Source: Solibacteraceae bacterium (lineage in GTDB: Bacteria > Acidobacteriota > Terriglobia > Bryobacterales > Bryobacteraceae). Taken from it: a stretch of 64,000 nucleotides of DNA. Both the position numbers and the translations under genes were made by a program. The notes below the pieces were generated by a model, which was given only the letters and a program-made list of their open reading frames with translations, was not told the DNA's origin and ran no database searches. The DNA is taken from assembly GCA_021324015.1 (NCBI GenBank), contig JAJPJX010000050.1, positions 1 to 64,000 of the forward strand, in the 5' to 3' direction. Below, one piece after another: positions 45,029 through 55,961 of the stretch. Every line of letters begins with the position of its first letter. The first letter of the stretch is position 1.

Positions 45029-45670
45029 TTAATACCCGTTCTCACGCAATTTTTCCTCCGTTAGCGGCGGCCTGAGGTCCAGCCTGCGGAGCAGTTTCTC
45101 CACGTGCTTGGCCAGGATGTCGCATTCCAGGTTGACGCGGTCGCCCGGCCGGTAAGTGCCCAGCGTGGTGTTGCGGTAAGTGTGCGGGATGATGGTCACC
45201 GAAAGAACGTCGCCTTCGAGCCCGGCGATGGTCAGGCTGACGCCATCGATGGCGATGGACCCTTTGAACACCAGGTAAGGGTCCAACTCGGCGGGCACGC
45301 GCACGCGCAGCCACCAGTTCTGGTCCCCCAGCGGTTCGAGCGACAGAAATTCGCCGGTGCCGTCCACGTGGCCCTGCACAATGTGGCCGCTCAGCCGCCC
45401 GCCGGGCGCGAGCGTGCGCTCCAGGTTGACCCGCGAGCCTGCCCGCAGGCGTCCCAGATTGCTGCGGCTTAAGGTTTCCGGGGCCAGGTCCGCGGAGAAG
45501 CTGTCCGACGCGAGGTCCAAGGCGGTGAGGCACACCCCGTTGACGGCGACGCTGGCGCCCTGGGTAGCGTCCGCCAGCACCTCCCGGCAGCGGATTTTCA
45601 GGCGTGCGCCGGCAGCCCGCGCCGCCAGCGATTCCACCGTCCCGAGCTCTTCGATGATGCCGGTAAACAT
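45029..45670 (-). CDS. ribE: Riboflavin synthase, alpha chain type
   Basis: A 213-residue riboflavin synthase, which converts two 6,7-dimethyl-8-ribityllumazines into riboflavin plus pyrimidine. The start MFTGIIEELGTVES is diagnostic, and the two lumazine-binding repeats are visible (SVAVNGVCLTALD with the LSRSNLGRL region; SIAIDGVSLTIAG in the second). The first half ends GHIVQGHVDGTGEF as expected. Its ATG follows directly on the ribD stop, so the two are one operon with ftsY upstream. Confidence 0.95.
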   Translation of the reverse strand: MFTGIIEELGTVESLAARAAGARLKIRCREVLADATQGASVAVNGVCLTALDLASDSFSADLAPETLSRSNLGRLRAGSRVNLERTLAPGGRLSGHIVQGHVDGTGEFLSLEPLGDQNWWLRVRVPAELDPYLVFKGSIAIDGVSLTIAGLEGDVLSVTIIPHTYRNTTLGTYRPGDRVNLECDILAKHVEKLLRRLDLRPPLTEEKLRENGY

Positions 45671-46780
45671 TTACGCGTCCTCTTCCTTGCGGATATAGCC
45701 TTCCACGGCGAACTCGTCCGGCGCGATGGGATGCAACCGGATGTCGCGCACCAGGATGGCGTCGGAGCGGCGCCGCCGGCCGATGCCGCCGGCCATCGAG
45801 AGCGATTCCATGCCACCGAGGATCTTCGGCGCGTAATAGAAAAACACCTTGTCCGCGAGTTCGCCCTCGAGCACGGCCCAATTGACCTTGCTGCCCGCCT
45901 CGATCATCAGCGAGAGGTATTTCTGCTCTCCCAGCCATTGGATGGCGCGCCGCAGGTCGGAGCGGCCGCCGCGCCCGTCGAAAATCAGCACCCGCACGCC
46001 GCGGCTTTCGAGCGCCTTGCGCCGCTCGGCCGAGGCCGCCGACGTACCGATCACTACCACGTCGCCCTGCGCGCTCGAGACCATCTGTGAGTCCAGCGGC
46101 AGGCGCAGTTGCGAATCCGCCACTATGCGCAGCAGCGGGCGGCTGCGCGGAAGTCCGGTGCGGTCGGTCAGCAGGCAGTCGTCGGCCAGCACCGTGCCGA
46201 TGCCGGTGAGGATGGCGTCGGTATCGTGCCGCAGCTGCTGCACGTTCGCGCGGGCCCGCTCGCTGGTGATCCAGCCGCGGTTGTCGTCCGGAGCCGCGAT
46301 CTTGCCGTCCAGCGTGAGAGCGGCCTTGAGCAGCACCAGCGGGCGCCCTCTCCGCATGAAGTGGACGAAGGGCTCGTTGAGATACTCGGCTTCGCCGGCC
46401 AGGCTCAGGTCCAGGTCCACCTCTACCCCCGCGGCGCGCAGGCGGCGGAAGCCTTCGCCCGCTACCAGCGGGTTGGGATCGGCCATGGGCGCTACCACGC
46501 GCTTCACGCCGGCCGCAATCAGCGCGTCGGCGCACGGGCCCGTGCGGCCCCGGTGCGCGCAAGGCTCCAGGTTGATATACAGTGTGGCCCCGCGCGCCTC
46601 CTCGCCAGCTTCCTCCAGGGCCAGCATTTCGGCATGCTTCACCCCGGCCCAGGTATGGAAGCCGCGGCCCACCACGCGGCCTTCGCGCACCAGCACCGCC
46701 CCTACCAGCGGATTCGGGCTGGCCTGCGCCCGGCCCCGGCGGGCCAGGTCCAACGCCTCGCGCAGGTATTCCGCGCTCAT
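45671..46780 (-). CDS. ribD: Bifunctional pyrimidine deaminase/reductase RibD
   Basis: A 369-residue enzyme catalysing two steps of riboflavin synthesis: deamination, then reduction of the ribosylaminopyrimidine. The N-terminal deaminase domain has the zinc motif KHAEM (His49, Glu51) with Cys74 and Cys83 in [11 protein letters not shown], preceded by [10 protein letters not shown]. The C-terminal NADPH-dependent reductase (about 150-369) has [12 protein letters not shown] and a [14 protein letters not shown] block. Its ATG overlaps the ftsY stop by 4 bases and its stop abuts ribE, so ftsY, ribD and ribE are co-translated. Confidence 0.95.
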   Translation of the reverse strand: MSAEYLREALDLARRGRAQASPNPLVGAVLVREGRVVGRGFHTWAGVKHAEMLALEEAGEEARGATLYINLEPCAHRGRTGPCADALIAAGVKRVVAPMADPNPLVAGEGFRRLRAAGVEVDLDLSLAGEAEYLNEPFVHFMRRGRPLVLLKAALTLDGKIAAPDDNRGWITSERARANVQQLRHDTDAILTGIGTVLADDCLLTDRTGLPRSRPLLRIVADSQLRLPLDSQMVSSAQGDVVVIGTSAASAERRKALESRGVRVLIFDGRGGRSDLRRAIQWLGEQKYLSLMIEAGSKVNWAVLEGELADKVFFYYAPKILGGMESLSMAGGIGRRRRSDAILVRDIRLHPIAPDEFAVEGYIRKEEDA

Positions 46781-47724
46781 TTGGAGAACAGCGACTCGAT
46801 GAACTTTTCCGGGTCGAACGGCAGCAGGTCGTCGATCTTTTCGCCGACACCCACGTACCGGATCGGGATGTTCAGTTCGCGCGCGATGGCCACCACGATT
46901 CCCCCCTTGGCGGTGCCGTCGAGCTTGGTGAGCACGATGCCGGTGACCCCGGAAGTTTCCGTAAACTTGCGGGCCTGCTCCAGGCCGTTCTGCCCGGTAG
47001 TGGCATCCAACACCAGCAGGACCTCATGGGGCGCGTCCGGAATGACGCGCGCGGCCGTGCGGCGCATCTTTTCCAATTCCGCCATGAGGTTGGCTTTGCT
47101 CTGAAGACGCCCGGCGGTGTCCACGATCACGTAGTCCGCCTGCCGCGCCCGGGCCGCCTGCAAAGCGTCGAAAAGAACCGCCGCCGGATCGGCCCCCGGC
47201 TTCTGGCGGATCATCTCGGTGCCCGTGCGCTGGGCCCACACCTCCAGTTGTTCGATGGCCGCCGCCCGGAACGTATCCGCCGCGCACAGCAGCACCTTGC
47301 GCTGCTCGTGGAGGTACCGGTGCGCCAGTTTGCCGATGGTCGTGGTCTTGCCGCTGCCATTCACGCCCACCACCATCACCGCCGGGGGCTGGGTCACCCG
47401 GGCCGGAGCGTGCTCGCTCGCCTGGAGAATTTCGAGCAGGTGTTCGCGGATCAGGTTCTCCAGTTCGGCGGCGTTTCCGACCAGGCTGCGGTCCACCCGC
47501 TCCCGGATGCGCTCCAGGATCTCCTGGGTTGTGCGCACCCCGATGTCGGCGCTGATCAGGGTGTACTCCAGCTCGTCCAGCAGGTCGGCGTCAATTTCCT
47601 TCCTGCCCTGGAGCATGTCCTCCAGCCGGCCCACCAGGCCGGCGCGCGTTTTTTGTACACCGCTCTTCAGTCGATCGAGCAGAGTTGGCTCTTGTTCGAC
47701 GGTGCCGAATAGCGTTTGGATCAT
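46777..47724 (-). CDS. ftsY: Signal recognition particle receptor FtsY
   Basis: A 315-residue FtsY lacking the long acidic A domain of E. coli FtsY. The NG domain has the helical N region, then the GTPase motifs GVNGSGKT (120-127), [28 protein letters not shown] and [10 protein letters not shown]. It docks Ffh-bound ribosomes at the inner membrane. Its start is 18 bases from the divergent NAD-epimerase start, so its promoter must lie inside or at the edge of that gene. It is the first gene of a unit with ribD and ribE. Confidence 0.95.
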   Translation of the reverse strand: MIQTLFGTVEQEPTLLDRLKSGVQKTRAGLVGRLEDMLQGRKEIDADLLDELEYTLISADIGVRTTQEILERIRERVDRSLVGNAAELENLIREHLLEILQASEHAPARVTQPPAVMVVGVNGSGKTTTIGKLAHRYLHEQRKVLLCAADTFRAAAIEQLEVWAQRTGTEMIRQKPGADPAAVLFDALQAARARQADYVIVDTAGRLQSKANLMAELEKMRRTAARVIPDAPHEVLLVLDATTGQNGLEQARKFTETSGVTGIVLTKLDGTAKGGIVVAIARELNIPIRYVGVGEKIDDLLPFDPEKFIESLFSK

Positions 47725-47742
47725 TTTGGGTCTATTTTAACA

Positions 47743-48699
47743 ATGATGGTGCGGGTAGCGATTTTCGGAGCCGCCGGTCCCGTAGGACGCCTGGTAGGCG
47801 CCGAACTGGAGCGGCGCGGCGTCCCCTTCCGGGTGGTGGGCCGAAACCGAAGCAAACTCGAAGAGGTCTTCGGCAAGATACCGCAGGCGGAGATTTTCGA
47901 CGCGGACCTGACCGATCCCCGCTCCGCGGCCGCGGCGGCACGGGGGGCGGACACGCTGATCTACGCCGTAGGCGTGCCTTACACGAATTTTGCCCTGCAT
48001 CCCAAGCTGATGCGCATCACCCTGGAGGCGGCGGCCCGCGTGGAGGTCGCGCGCCTGGCGGTGGTCTCGAGCGTCTACAGCTACGGCGTGCCGCAGACCC
48101 GCCGGGTCGCCGAGAGCCACCCGCGCCAGCCTGCCGCTTTTAAGGGCCGCATGCGCAAGGAGCAGGAAGACCTGGTACTGGAGGCGCATGCCAAGGGCGT
48201 TATCCACGGGCTGGTGGTGCGCCTGCCGGACTTCTACGGCCCGTATGCCGACAACAGCCTGGCGAATCCCATCCTCCGCGCCGCGCTGACCGGCAAGAGG
48301 GCCAACTGGCTGGGTCCAGCCTCCACGCCGCACGAATTTCTGTACGTGCCCGACGCCGCGCCTGTGCTGGCCGAGCTCGCCGCACACGAAGACGCCTACG
48401 GCGAGGCGTGGAACCTGGGCGGAGCCGGTGAAATCACGGGCGGAGAGTTCATCCAGAAGGTCTACCGAGCCCTTGGCCGGGAGCCCAAATTCCGGTCCGC
48501 CGGGCGGCGCCTGCTGCGCCTGATGGGCCTGTTCAACCCGTTAATGCGCGAACTGGTAGAGATGCTCTACCTGGCGGAGACTCCCGTGATCCTGGATGAC
48601 AGCAAGCTGGCAGCCAGGCTGGGCCGCCTCGAGAAAACCTCCTACGACGACGGCATCAGGCAAACCCTGAAGTGGATGGCCGCCAATCCCCTGCCCTGA
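47743..48699 (+). CDS. NAD-dependent epimerase/dehydratase family protein
   Basis: A 318-residue extended-SDR-like protein. The N-terminal nucleotide loop GAAGPVGRLVG is a TGXXGXXG variant, followed by GADTLIYAVGVP and VVSSVYSYG; the catalytic Tyr could be in VYSYG. The rest follows the Rossmann fold with a C-terminal substrate part (EFLYVPDAAPVLAELA, WNLGGAGEI). The substrate is unknown. The likely start is ATG at 47743 (or 47746), not the TTG 27 bases upstream, which would overlap ftsY. It converges with the ABC permease gene, 10 bases away. Confidence 0.8.
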   Translation: MMVRVAIFGAAGPVGRLVGAELERRGVPFRVVGRNRSKLEEVFGKIPQAEIFDADLTDPRSAAAAARGADTLIYAVGVPYTNFALHPKLMRITLEAAARVEVARLAVVSSVYSYGVPQTRRVAESHPRQPAAFKGRMRKEQEDLVLEAHAKGVIHGLVVRLPDFYGPYADNSLANPILRAALTGKRANWLGPASTPHEFLYVPDAAPVLAELAAHEDAYGEAWNLGGAGEITGGEFIQKVYRALGREPKFRSAGRRLLRLMGLFNPLMRELVEMLYLAETPVILDDSKLAARLGRLEKTSYDDGIRQTLKWMAANPLP

Positions 48700-48709
48700 A
48701 GCGGACAGC

Positions 48710-51282
48710 CTATTCTTCCCTGAGAACTTCCAGGGGCTTCTGGCCCAGGATGCGATAGCTCGCGAGCCACCCCGCCAGGTTGGCCACCAGCGCCGTGCAC
48801 ACCACTGCCAGAGCGTTCGGCAGCGGATCGAAGCGGAATTCCACGTTCAGCAGCTTTTTCAGCACCAGGCCGGAGAACGCTGTGGCCAGCAGGCTGCCCA
48901 TGAGGCCCGCCACTCCTCCCAGCACCAGAAACTCCACCGAGAAGATCCCTGCCACGCGCCGCCGGGTAGCGCCCAGAGTTTTGAGGATCACCACCTCGCG
49001 GATGCGCCGGAAACGGGTGCCCGCCACGCTCGAGGCCAGAATCACCGCGCCAGCCAGAATGGCGAACAGCGAGATGAAGCGCACCACCAGGGCGATCTGG
49101 TCCACCACCTGTTGCACGATTTCCAGCACATCCGCCACGTTCACCACCGTGACCGTGGGGTAGCGCTCGTAGATGGTCCGCTGGAGCGCGGGCACGCGCC
49201 GCGGCTGGACGCGCAGGCTGCCATAGTAGATGGCCGGGAATCCCTCCAGGCTCCCCGGGCTGAAGAGGAACTCGAAGCGCGCGGCCATGTGGATCGATTC
49301 CATGCGCGCCACACAGACCAGGCGGCTTTCCAGAGTCCGCCCGGCGATCTCCCACCGTAGCGTAGCGCCGGGCTTGAGGCTCAGGATGCGGGCGGCGTCT
49401 TCGGTCGCGCACACCTGCGCCGGAACGGGCCGCTCCCCGGGAGACCACCAGGCGCCGGCGAGGATCTCGGTTTCCGGCGGCATGGCCCCGGCCCAGGTCA
49501 CGGGCCGGGTGCGCCAGAAACGGCGGCCCCACTCCCGCAGCGGAAGTTTTTCCACGGGTACCCCGTTGATGGAAAGCAGGCGCGCCGCCACCGAAGCCAT
49601 GACCTCCGGCCCGGACTCCACCCCGGGCTGTTGTTTCGCCAATTCGGCTACAGCCTGCCGCGCGGGACCGGGGATATCCAGCAGAAATACATTCGGCATG
49701 CCGGGCGGCGCGCTATTCATGATCTGCACCAGCAGCGAGCGCTGTAGCATGTAGACGGAAAGCGTGAACATCACACCCACGCCCAGGGCCACCAGCACGC
49801 TCTGCGCATGGTTACCCGGACGGTGCAGATTGGCCAGGCCCTGGCGCACCACTGCGGGCAGGTTCCGGCGCGTGCCGCGCAGGAAGATCCGCACGCCGCC
49901 CAGCATCGCCCCGGCGATGGCGGACAGCACAATCAGGCTCACCAGCAGCCCGCCGGTAAAATAAGCCCCCGTGCGAGCGGCCTCCCGCGGCGTGCTGCCG
50001 GCCAGCGAGGCAGCCACCAGGCCCATGCCCAGCAGGATGGCGCCGCCCGCCGCCAGCGCGGCCCGCGCGCTGCGCCAGCGCCAGCGCCACCGGGCGTGAT
50101 TCTCGGCCATCTCCCGCCGGAAGATCACCGCCGGACGAATCTCGCGGATCCCCAGGAGCGGCGGCAAGGTGAACAGCAGTGTGGTCAGCAGACCGATGGC
50201 CAGCCCCTGAGCGGCGGGCACCAGGTCCAGCGACAGGTTCGGCTCAATCTGGAAATAGCGCCGGATCAGCAGCGGGAACGCGTGTTGCACGCCGCTGCCC
50301 ACGGCGATTCCAAGTACTCCGCCGGCCAGGCCCAGCATCAGCGTTTGCGCCGCATAGATGCGCAGCACCTGGCCGGAGTTCGCCCCCAGGCACTTCAGGA
50401 TGGCAATCGAATCCATCTTCTGCTGCAAGTGCGCGTGCATGGCGGTGGCCACCCCCAGGGAACTCACGATTAGGGCAATGAGGCTGATGAGACTCAGAAA
50501 GGTGGTGGCCCGGTTCAACCCGCGCGTGATGATGGGGTGGGTTTCCCGGAAGTCCGCGATGGTGGCCTCCGGAAAGGTTTTCTTCAGCAGCAGGCGGATC
50601 TCGCCGATGGAGGGGCCGCCTTCCGGAACGCGGAACAGAAAGCGCTGCGAAGCGCGGCTGCCCAGCGTGATCAGGCCGGTGCGGTCCAGCCCGCCACGTG
50701 TGATCATCACCCGGGGACCTACGTTCAGGCTGCCGGTCATGCGGTCCGGCTCCGAGGCCAACACGGCGGCAATCCGGAAATCCTGGCCGCCCAGGCGCAG
50801 CATCCCGCCCACCCGCACCCCCAGGCGCATCAGCAGGTCCTCAGAGACGGCTGCCGACGCATCGTCCAGTCTCCGCGCCAGGGGGCCCGGAGGATCCAGT
50901 TTCACGGTCCCGTAGAACGGATACAGCGCCGGGTCCACTGCCTTGACCGAGATCAGCAGCGGATCAGCCACCGCCGCGGAAGCCGCCATGGTGAGCGTCT
51001 CGGTGATTTGCGTGTGCCGGACGCCGCGGGCTTCCAGTTCCCGGATGGCCTGTTCCTGGGAGGCGGTCGGCAGGGCGAAGACCCGCACCGAAAGGTCCGC
51101 CGCCATCAGCGTGCGGGCTTCCCGCAGCAGCACGCTGCGAAAGGCGCGGCTGAAGCTCCGCACGCCCACCAGCGCTCCCACTCCCACGGCCACCGCCAGC
51201 ACGACGAACAGGAACTTGGCCGAGGAGGCCCGCGCGTCGCGCCAGGCGAGCCGGAGCGCCGTCCGCCACCCCAGGTGCGGAG

Positions 51283-51286
<4 letters not shown>
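48710..51286 (-). CDS. ABC transporter permease, YbbP/FtsX-like
   Basis: An 858-residue permease with one N-terminal helix (LFVVLAVAVGVGALVGV, about 25-42) and two FtsX-type modules with extracytoplasmic MacB-PCD-like regions, giving about 10 membrane segments as in E. coli YbbP (804 residues). Conserved blocks include SLISLIALIVSSLGVATAM and ASSVAGTRFRRIREVVILK. It probably moves a lipid, lipoprotein or peptide out of the inner membrane. Its ATG overlaps the stop of the upstream ATPase (ATGA); the frame reaches 51319, but the ATG at 51286 fits the coupling. It lies downstream of a TesA-like lipoprotein's divergent ATPase, as in E. coli. Confidence 0.88.
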
Positions 51287-51987
<701 letters not shown>

Positions 51988-51993
<6 letters not shown>

Positions 51994-52680
51994 GCGCGCT
52001 TCTGGTGTCTGGCGGTGGTCCTGGCGCTGGCGGGGTGCGGCCGGTCGCCCCAACCCGACTCCGCGCCACCCCGCGAGCCGGCTGCCCCCGCGCCCGCCCC
52101 TGCCGCGCCGGCGGACCACCGCCCGGTCATCGCGGCCTTTGGCGACAGTCTCACGGCCGGTTTCGGACTCGAACCCGGCCAGAGCTACCCCGATTTTCTG
52201 CAAAAAGAACTCGACCGCCGCGGATACGCCTACCGGGTCGCGAACGCCGGCATCAGCGGCGACACCACCACCGACGGGCTGGCGCGCCTGGGCGTCGTGC
52301 TGGCGGACCATCCCGCCATCGTCATTCTGGAGTTCGGCGGCAACGACGGCCTGCGCGGCCTGCCCGTGGACACCACCCGCGCCAACCTGGACCAGATGAT
52401 CGCCTGCCTCCGGCAGGGCGGCGCCACGGTGGTGCTGGCGGGCATGACCCTGCCTCCCAACTACGGGCCGCAGTACATCCAAAAATTCCAACGGATCTAC
52501 CCGGATCTGGCGGCGAAATACAAGCTGCCGCTGATTCCCTTTTTGCTGGCGGGCGTGGCCGGCCACAGCCAGTACATGCAGCGGGACGGCCTGCATCCCA
52601 CTGCAGAGGGTTGCCGTCTGGTGGCCAGCAACGTCCTGCAGGTGCTGGAGCCGCTGTTGCGCCGCGGCTCGGTCAAATAA
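51988..52680 (+). CDS. SGNH/GDSL arylesterase-like lipoprotein (TesA-like)
   Basis: A 230-residue lipoprotein esterase of the TesA/arylesterase group. A signal peptide ends with the lipobox LAGC (Cys17), then a Pro/Ala-rich linker. The SGNH blocks are AAFGDSLTAGFGL (Ser54), GISGDTT, GGNDGLRG and DGLHPTAEG (catalytic Asp and His). It probably hydrolyses thioesters or lysophospholipids in the periplasm. The likely start is GTG at 51988, without a good ribosome site; a long open frame upstream belongs to no gene. The divergent partner is the YbbA-like ATPase, a conserved tesA/ybbAP arrangement. Confidence 0.85.
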
Positions 52681-52715
52681 GAGTCCGGTGTCGGATCCGG
52701 ACGTATGATGAGAAC

Positions 52716-55700
52716 ATGCGCTTCCGGATCTTTCTTTTGGCCCTGCTGGCCGTGGGCATGGGTCATGCGCAAGGCGGCAGGCCGATGCTGCTCGAAAAGC
52801 CGACCCTGAACCGGACACACATCGTCTTCTCGTATGCGGGCGACTTGTGGAGCGTGCCGCGGCAGGGCGGCGACGCCATCCGCCTGACCAGCGGGCCGGG
52901 GATTGAGACCAACCCGTTCTTTTCGCCGGACGGCGCCGAGATCGCCTTCCAGGGCGAGTACGACGGCAACACGGATATCTTCGTGATGCCTGCTTCGGGC
53001 GGCGTGCCGCAGCGGCTCACCTATCATCCCGGGGCGGACATCCCTACGGGCTGGACCCCCGACGGCAAGCACGTGGTCTTTTATTCGCGGCGCAGCAGCT
53101 ATTCGCGCTTCGACCGCCTGTTTACGATCCCGGCGGCGGGCGGGTTTCCCACGGAAATCCCGCTGCCGATGGGGAATCAGGCCTCTTACTCGCCGGATGG
53201 CAGGCGGCTCGCGTACCTGCCCCTGCCGCCGGCGTTTCAGGCGTGGAAGCGCTACCGCGGAGGGCGCACCACGCCCATCTGGATCGCCAACCTGGCGGAT
53301 TCGCGCGTGGAGGCGGTGCCGCGCGAGAATTCCAACGACTTCAACCCCATGTGGGTGGGAAACAAGATCTATTTCCTTTCGGACCGCAACGGGCCGGTCA
53401 GCCTGTTCGTTTTCGATATGGCGAGCCGCAAGGTCTCGCAGGCGCTGCGCAATGATGGTCTGGACCTGAAGTCCGCGAGCGCCGGCCCGGGAGCGCTTGC
53501 GTACGAGCAGTTCGGCGGGATCTACCTCTTCGACCTCTCGTCCGGCAAATCGCACCGGGTGGATGTTCGGATCGCAGGCGACATCCCGACTGTGCGGCCT
53601 TCGTTTGAAAAGGTGGCCGGCCAAATCTTCAATGCGCGCTTGTCTCCGACCGGAGCTCGCGCGGTGTTCGAGGCGCGCGGCGAAATCTTTACGGTGCCGG
53701 CCCAAAAGGGTGACGCGCGCAACCTGACCAACACCTCCGGAGTGGCCGAGCGTGATCCGGCGTGGTCGCCGGACGGCAAAACCATCGCGTATTTTTCCGA
53801 TGAAGGCGGCGAGTACCGGCTGCACCTGAAGGGGCAGAATGACCTGGTCCCGGCGCAGAAGATCGAGTTGGGGAATCCGCCGGCGTTTTATTACACGCCC
53901 ACCTGGTCGCCGGATAGCCGGAAGATCGCGTACACAGACAACCGCCTGATGCTGTGGTATCTCGACCTCGGAAGGAAGACGCCCGTGCGCATCGACCAGG
54001 ATACCTACGACACGCCGTTTCCCGACCTGCGGCCGGCATGGTCACCGGATAGCAAGTGGCTGGTCTATAACAAGCTGCTGCGGAACCATTACCGCGCCGT
54101 GTTCCTGTACTCGCTGGAGACCGGGAAATCCACGCAGATCTCCGACGGCATGAGCGACGCGGAGTACGCGCAATTCGATCGGAACGGAAAGTATCTGTAC
54201 TTCACGGCCAGCACGAACCTGGGGCTGACCACCGGGTGGCTGGACATGTCCAGCCTGGACCGGCGGGTCTCGCGGCATGTCTATGTGACCGTGCTCAGCA
54301 AGGCGGAACCGTCGCCGCTGGCTCCCGAGAGCGACGAAGAGAAAGGGCCGGAGGCGGTCAAGAAAGACGAGAAGAAGGAAGAAAAGCCCATCGAGCCGGT
54401 GACCGTGCGGGTCGACCTGGAGAACATCGGCCAGCGCATCCTGGCACTGCCCATCCCGGCGCGGAACTATTCCGGGATGGCCGTGGGGAAGACCGGCATC
54501 CTGTTCCTCCTGGAAGACGTGGACGACCCCGCAGCGACTCCCGAGACCGCCGGGCGCACACTGCACAAGTTCGATCTGAAAACCAGGAAGACAGAGAAGG
54601 TGCTCGAAGGCGTGCGGGAATTCGAGGTCTCCGCCGACGGCGAGAGGATGATGTACCGGCAGGGCCAGAAGTGGATCGTCTCGGCCGCGGGCACACCGCC
54701 GAAGCCCGGAGAAGGCGTGCTCAAAACCGACACGATGGAGGCCCGCATCGACCCGCGCGAGGAGTGGCGCCAGATCTACCACGAGGTATGGCGCATCGAG
54801 CGGGATTTCTTTTACGACCCGAACCACCATGGGCTGGACCTGATCGCCGCGGAGAAGAAATACGCGCCTTACCTGGACGGTATCGCCAGCCGCGCCGGCC
54901 TGAACTACCTGTTCAACGAGGCCTTGGGCGAGCTCACCGTGGGCCACCTGTATGTGGGCGGGGGCGCCATGCCGCCCGTGAAGAGCGTGCCCGGCGGGCT
55001 GCTGGGCGCCGATTACGCGATCGAGAACGGGCGTTACCGCTTCGCACGGGTTTACAGCGGCGAGAACTGGAACCCGGACTTGAAGGCCCCGCTGACTCAG
55101 CCGGGAGTCAACGTGGCGGCCGGCGAATACCTGCTGGCGGTGAACGGCCGGGACGTGCGCCCTCCCGAGAATCTCTATCAGTTCTTTGAAGCCACGGCCG
55201 GGAAATCCGTGGTCCTGCGCGTGGGGCCGGATGCAGGCGGAGCGGGTTCGCGCGAGGTGACCGTGGTACCGATCGAGAACGAGTTCGGGCTACGTAACCT
55301 GGCCTGGATCGAAGAAAACCGCCGCAAGGTGGACCGCCTGAGCGGCGGCCGGCTGGCCTATGTCTATCTGCCGAACACCGCCGAGGCGGGCTACAACAAT
55401 TTCAATCGTTACTATTTCGCACAGATCGGAAAGGAAGGCGCGGTGATCGACGAGCGCTTCAATGGCGGCGGCGATGTGGCCGACTACATCGTCGACTACC
55501 TGAATCGCCCGCTGTTGAGTCACTGGACCACGCGCTACGGGGAGGACTTCACCACTCCGCAGAATGCCATCTTCGGTCCCAAGGCCATGATCGTCAACGA
55601 ATTTGCCGGCTCGGGCGGCGACGCGCTGCCCTGGATGTTCCGGCGCCGCCGCATCGGGCCGATTATCGGCAAGCGCACGTGGGGCGGGCTGGTGGGAATC

Positions 55701-55961
55701 TTCGGATTTCCGCGGCTCGTGGATGGCGGCTCGGTGACGGCTCCCAACCTGGCCTTCTGGAGCCCCGCGGGCGAATGGGATGTGGAAAACCACGGCGTGC
55801 CGCCGGATATCGAGGTGGAGTACGACCCGGCCGCCGTGCGCGCGGGCCACGATCCGCAACTGGAGAAGGCCGTCGAAGTGCTGATGGAGAGTCTGAAGAA
55901 AAATCCGCTGCCCGTGAGCCGCCGGCCGGCGTACCCGAATTACCACCGCACGCTACCGTAG
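52716..55961 (+). CDS. Tricorn-type protease (S41 with beta-propeller and PDZ)
   Basis: A 1081-residue exported protease. After a signal peptide (FLLALLAVGMGHAQ) comes a beta-propeller region (about 20-660) with repeats such as YSPDGRRLAYL, FFSPDGAEIAF and WSPDGKTIAYF. A PDZ domain (about 760-860, NVAAGEYLLAVNGRDV) is followed by the S41 domain with the serine in NEFAGSGGDALPW and KRTWGGLVG. Tricorn is described as a self-compartmentalising peptidase acting downstream of the proteasome, but bacterial exported forms have unclear roles. The ATG at 52716 is preceded by TATGAT 6 bases upstream. Its stop overlaps the convergent membrane protein by 9 bases. Confidence 0.9.
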   Translation: MRFRIFLLALLAVGMGHAQGGRPMLLEKPTLNRTHIVFSYAGDLWSVPRQGGDAIRLTSGPGIETNPFFSPDGAEIAFQGEYDGNTDIFVMPASGGVPQRLTYHPGADIPTGWTPDGKHVVFYSRRSSYSRFDRLFTIPAAGGFPTEIPLPMGNQASYSPDGRRLAYLPLPPAFQAWKRYRGGRTTPIWIANLADSRVEAVPRENSNDFNPMWVGNKIYFLSDRNGPVSLFVFDMASRKVSQALRNDGLDLKSASAGPGALAYEQFGGIYLFDLSSGKSHRVDVRIAGDIPTVRPSFEKVAGQIFNARLSPTGARAVFEARGEIFTVPAQKGDARNLTNTSGVAERDPAWSPDGKTIAYFSDEGGEYRLHLKGQNDLVPAQKIELGNPPAFYYTPTWSPDSRKIAYTDNRLMLWYLDLGRKTPVRIDQDTYDTPFPDLRPAWSPDSKWLVYNKLLRNHYRAVFLYSLETGKSTQISDGMSDAEYAQFDRNGKYLYFTASTNLGLTTGWLDMSSLDRRVSRHVYVTVLSKAEPSPLAPESDEEKGPEAVKKDEKKEEKPIEPVTVRVDLENIGQRILALPIPARNYSGMAVGKTGILFLLEDVDDPAATPETAGRTLHKFDLKTRKTEKVLEGVREFEVSADGERMMYRQGQKWIVSAAGTPPKPGEGVLKTDTMEARIDPREEWRQIYHEVWRIERDFFYDPNHHGLDLIAAEKKYAPYLDGIASRAGLNYLFNEALGELTVGHLYVGGGAMPPVKSVPGGLLGADYAIENGRYRFARVYSGENWNPDLKAPLTQPGVNVAAGEYLLAVNGRDVRPPENLYQFFEATAGKSVVLRVGPDAGGAGSREVTVVPIENEFGLRNLAWIEENRRKVDRLSGGRLAYVYLPNTAEAGYNNFNRYYFAQIGKEGAVIDERFNGGGDVADYIVDYLNRPLLSHWTTRYGEDFTTPQNAIFGPKAMIVNEFAGSGGDALPWMFRRRRIGPIIGKRTWGGLVGIFGFPRLVDGGSVTAPNLAFWSPAGEWDVENHGVPPDIEVEYDPAAVRAGHDPQLEKAVEVLMESLKKNPLPVSRRPAYPNYHRTLP

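Noticed and set aside
47725-47742. FMN riboswitch upstream of the riboflavin genes
   Set aside because: The gap before ftsY is 18 bases and there is no gap before ribD or ribE, so no space for the 140-base element.
52005-52715. 711-base open frame upstream of the tricorn ATG
   Set aside because: It overlaps the lipoprotein gene in another frame, has no family match and no start signal; the signal peptide begins at 52716.
51994-52818. Extension of the YbbA-like ATPase frame to 52818
   Set aside because: It would lie antisense to the lipoprotein gene, and the ABC domain begins near 51960-51993.
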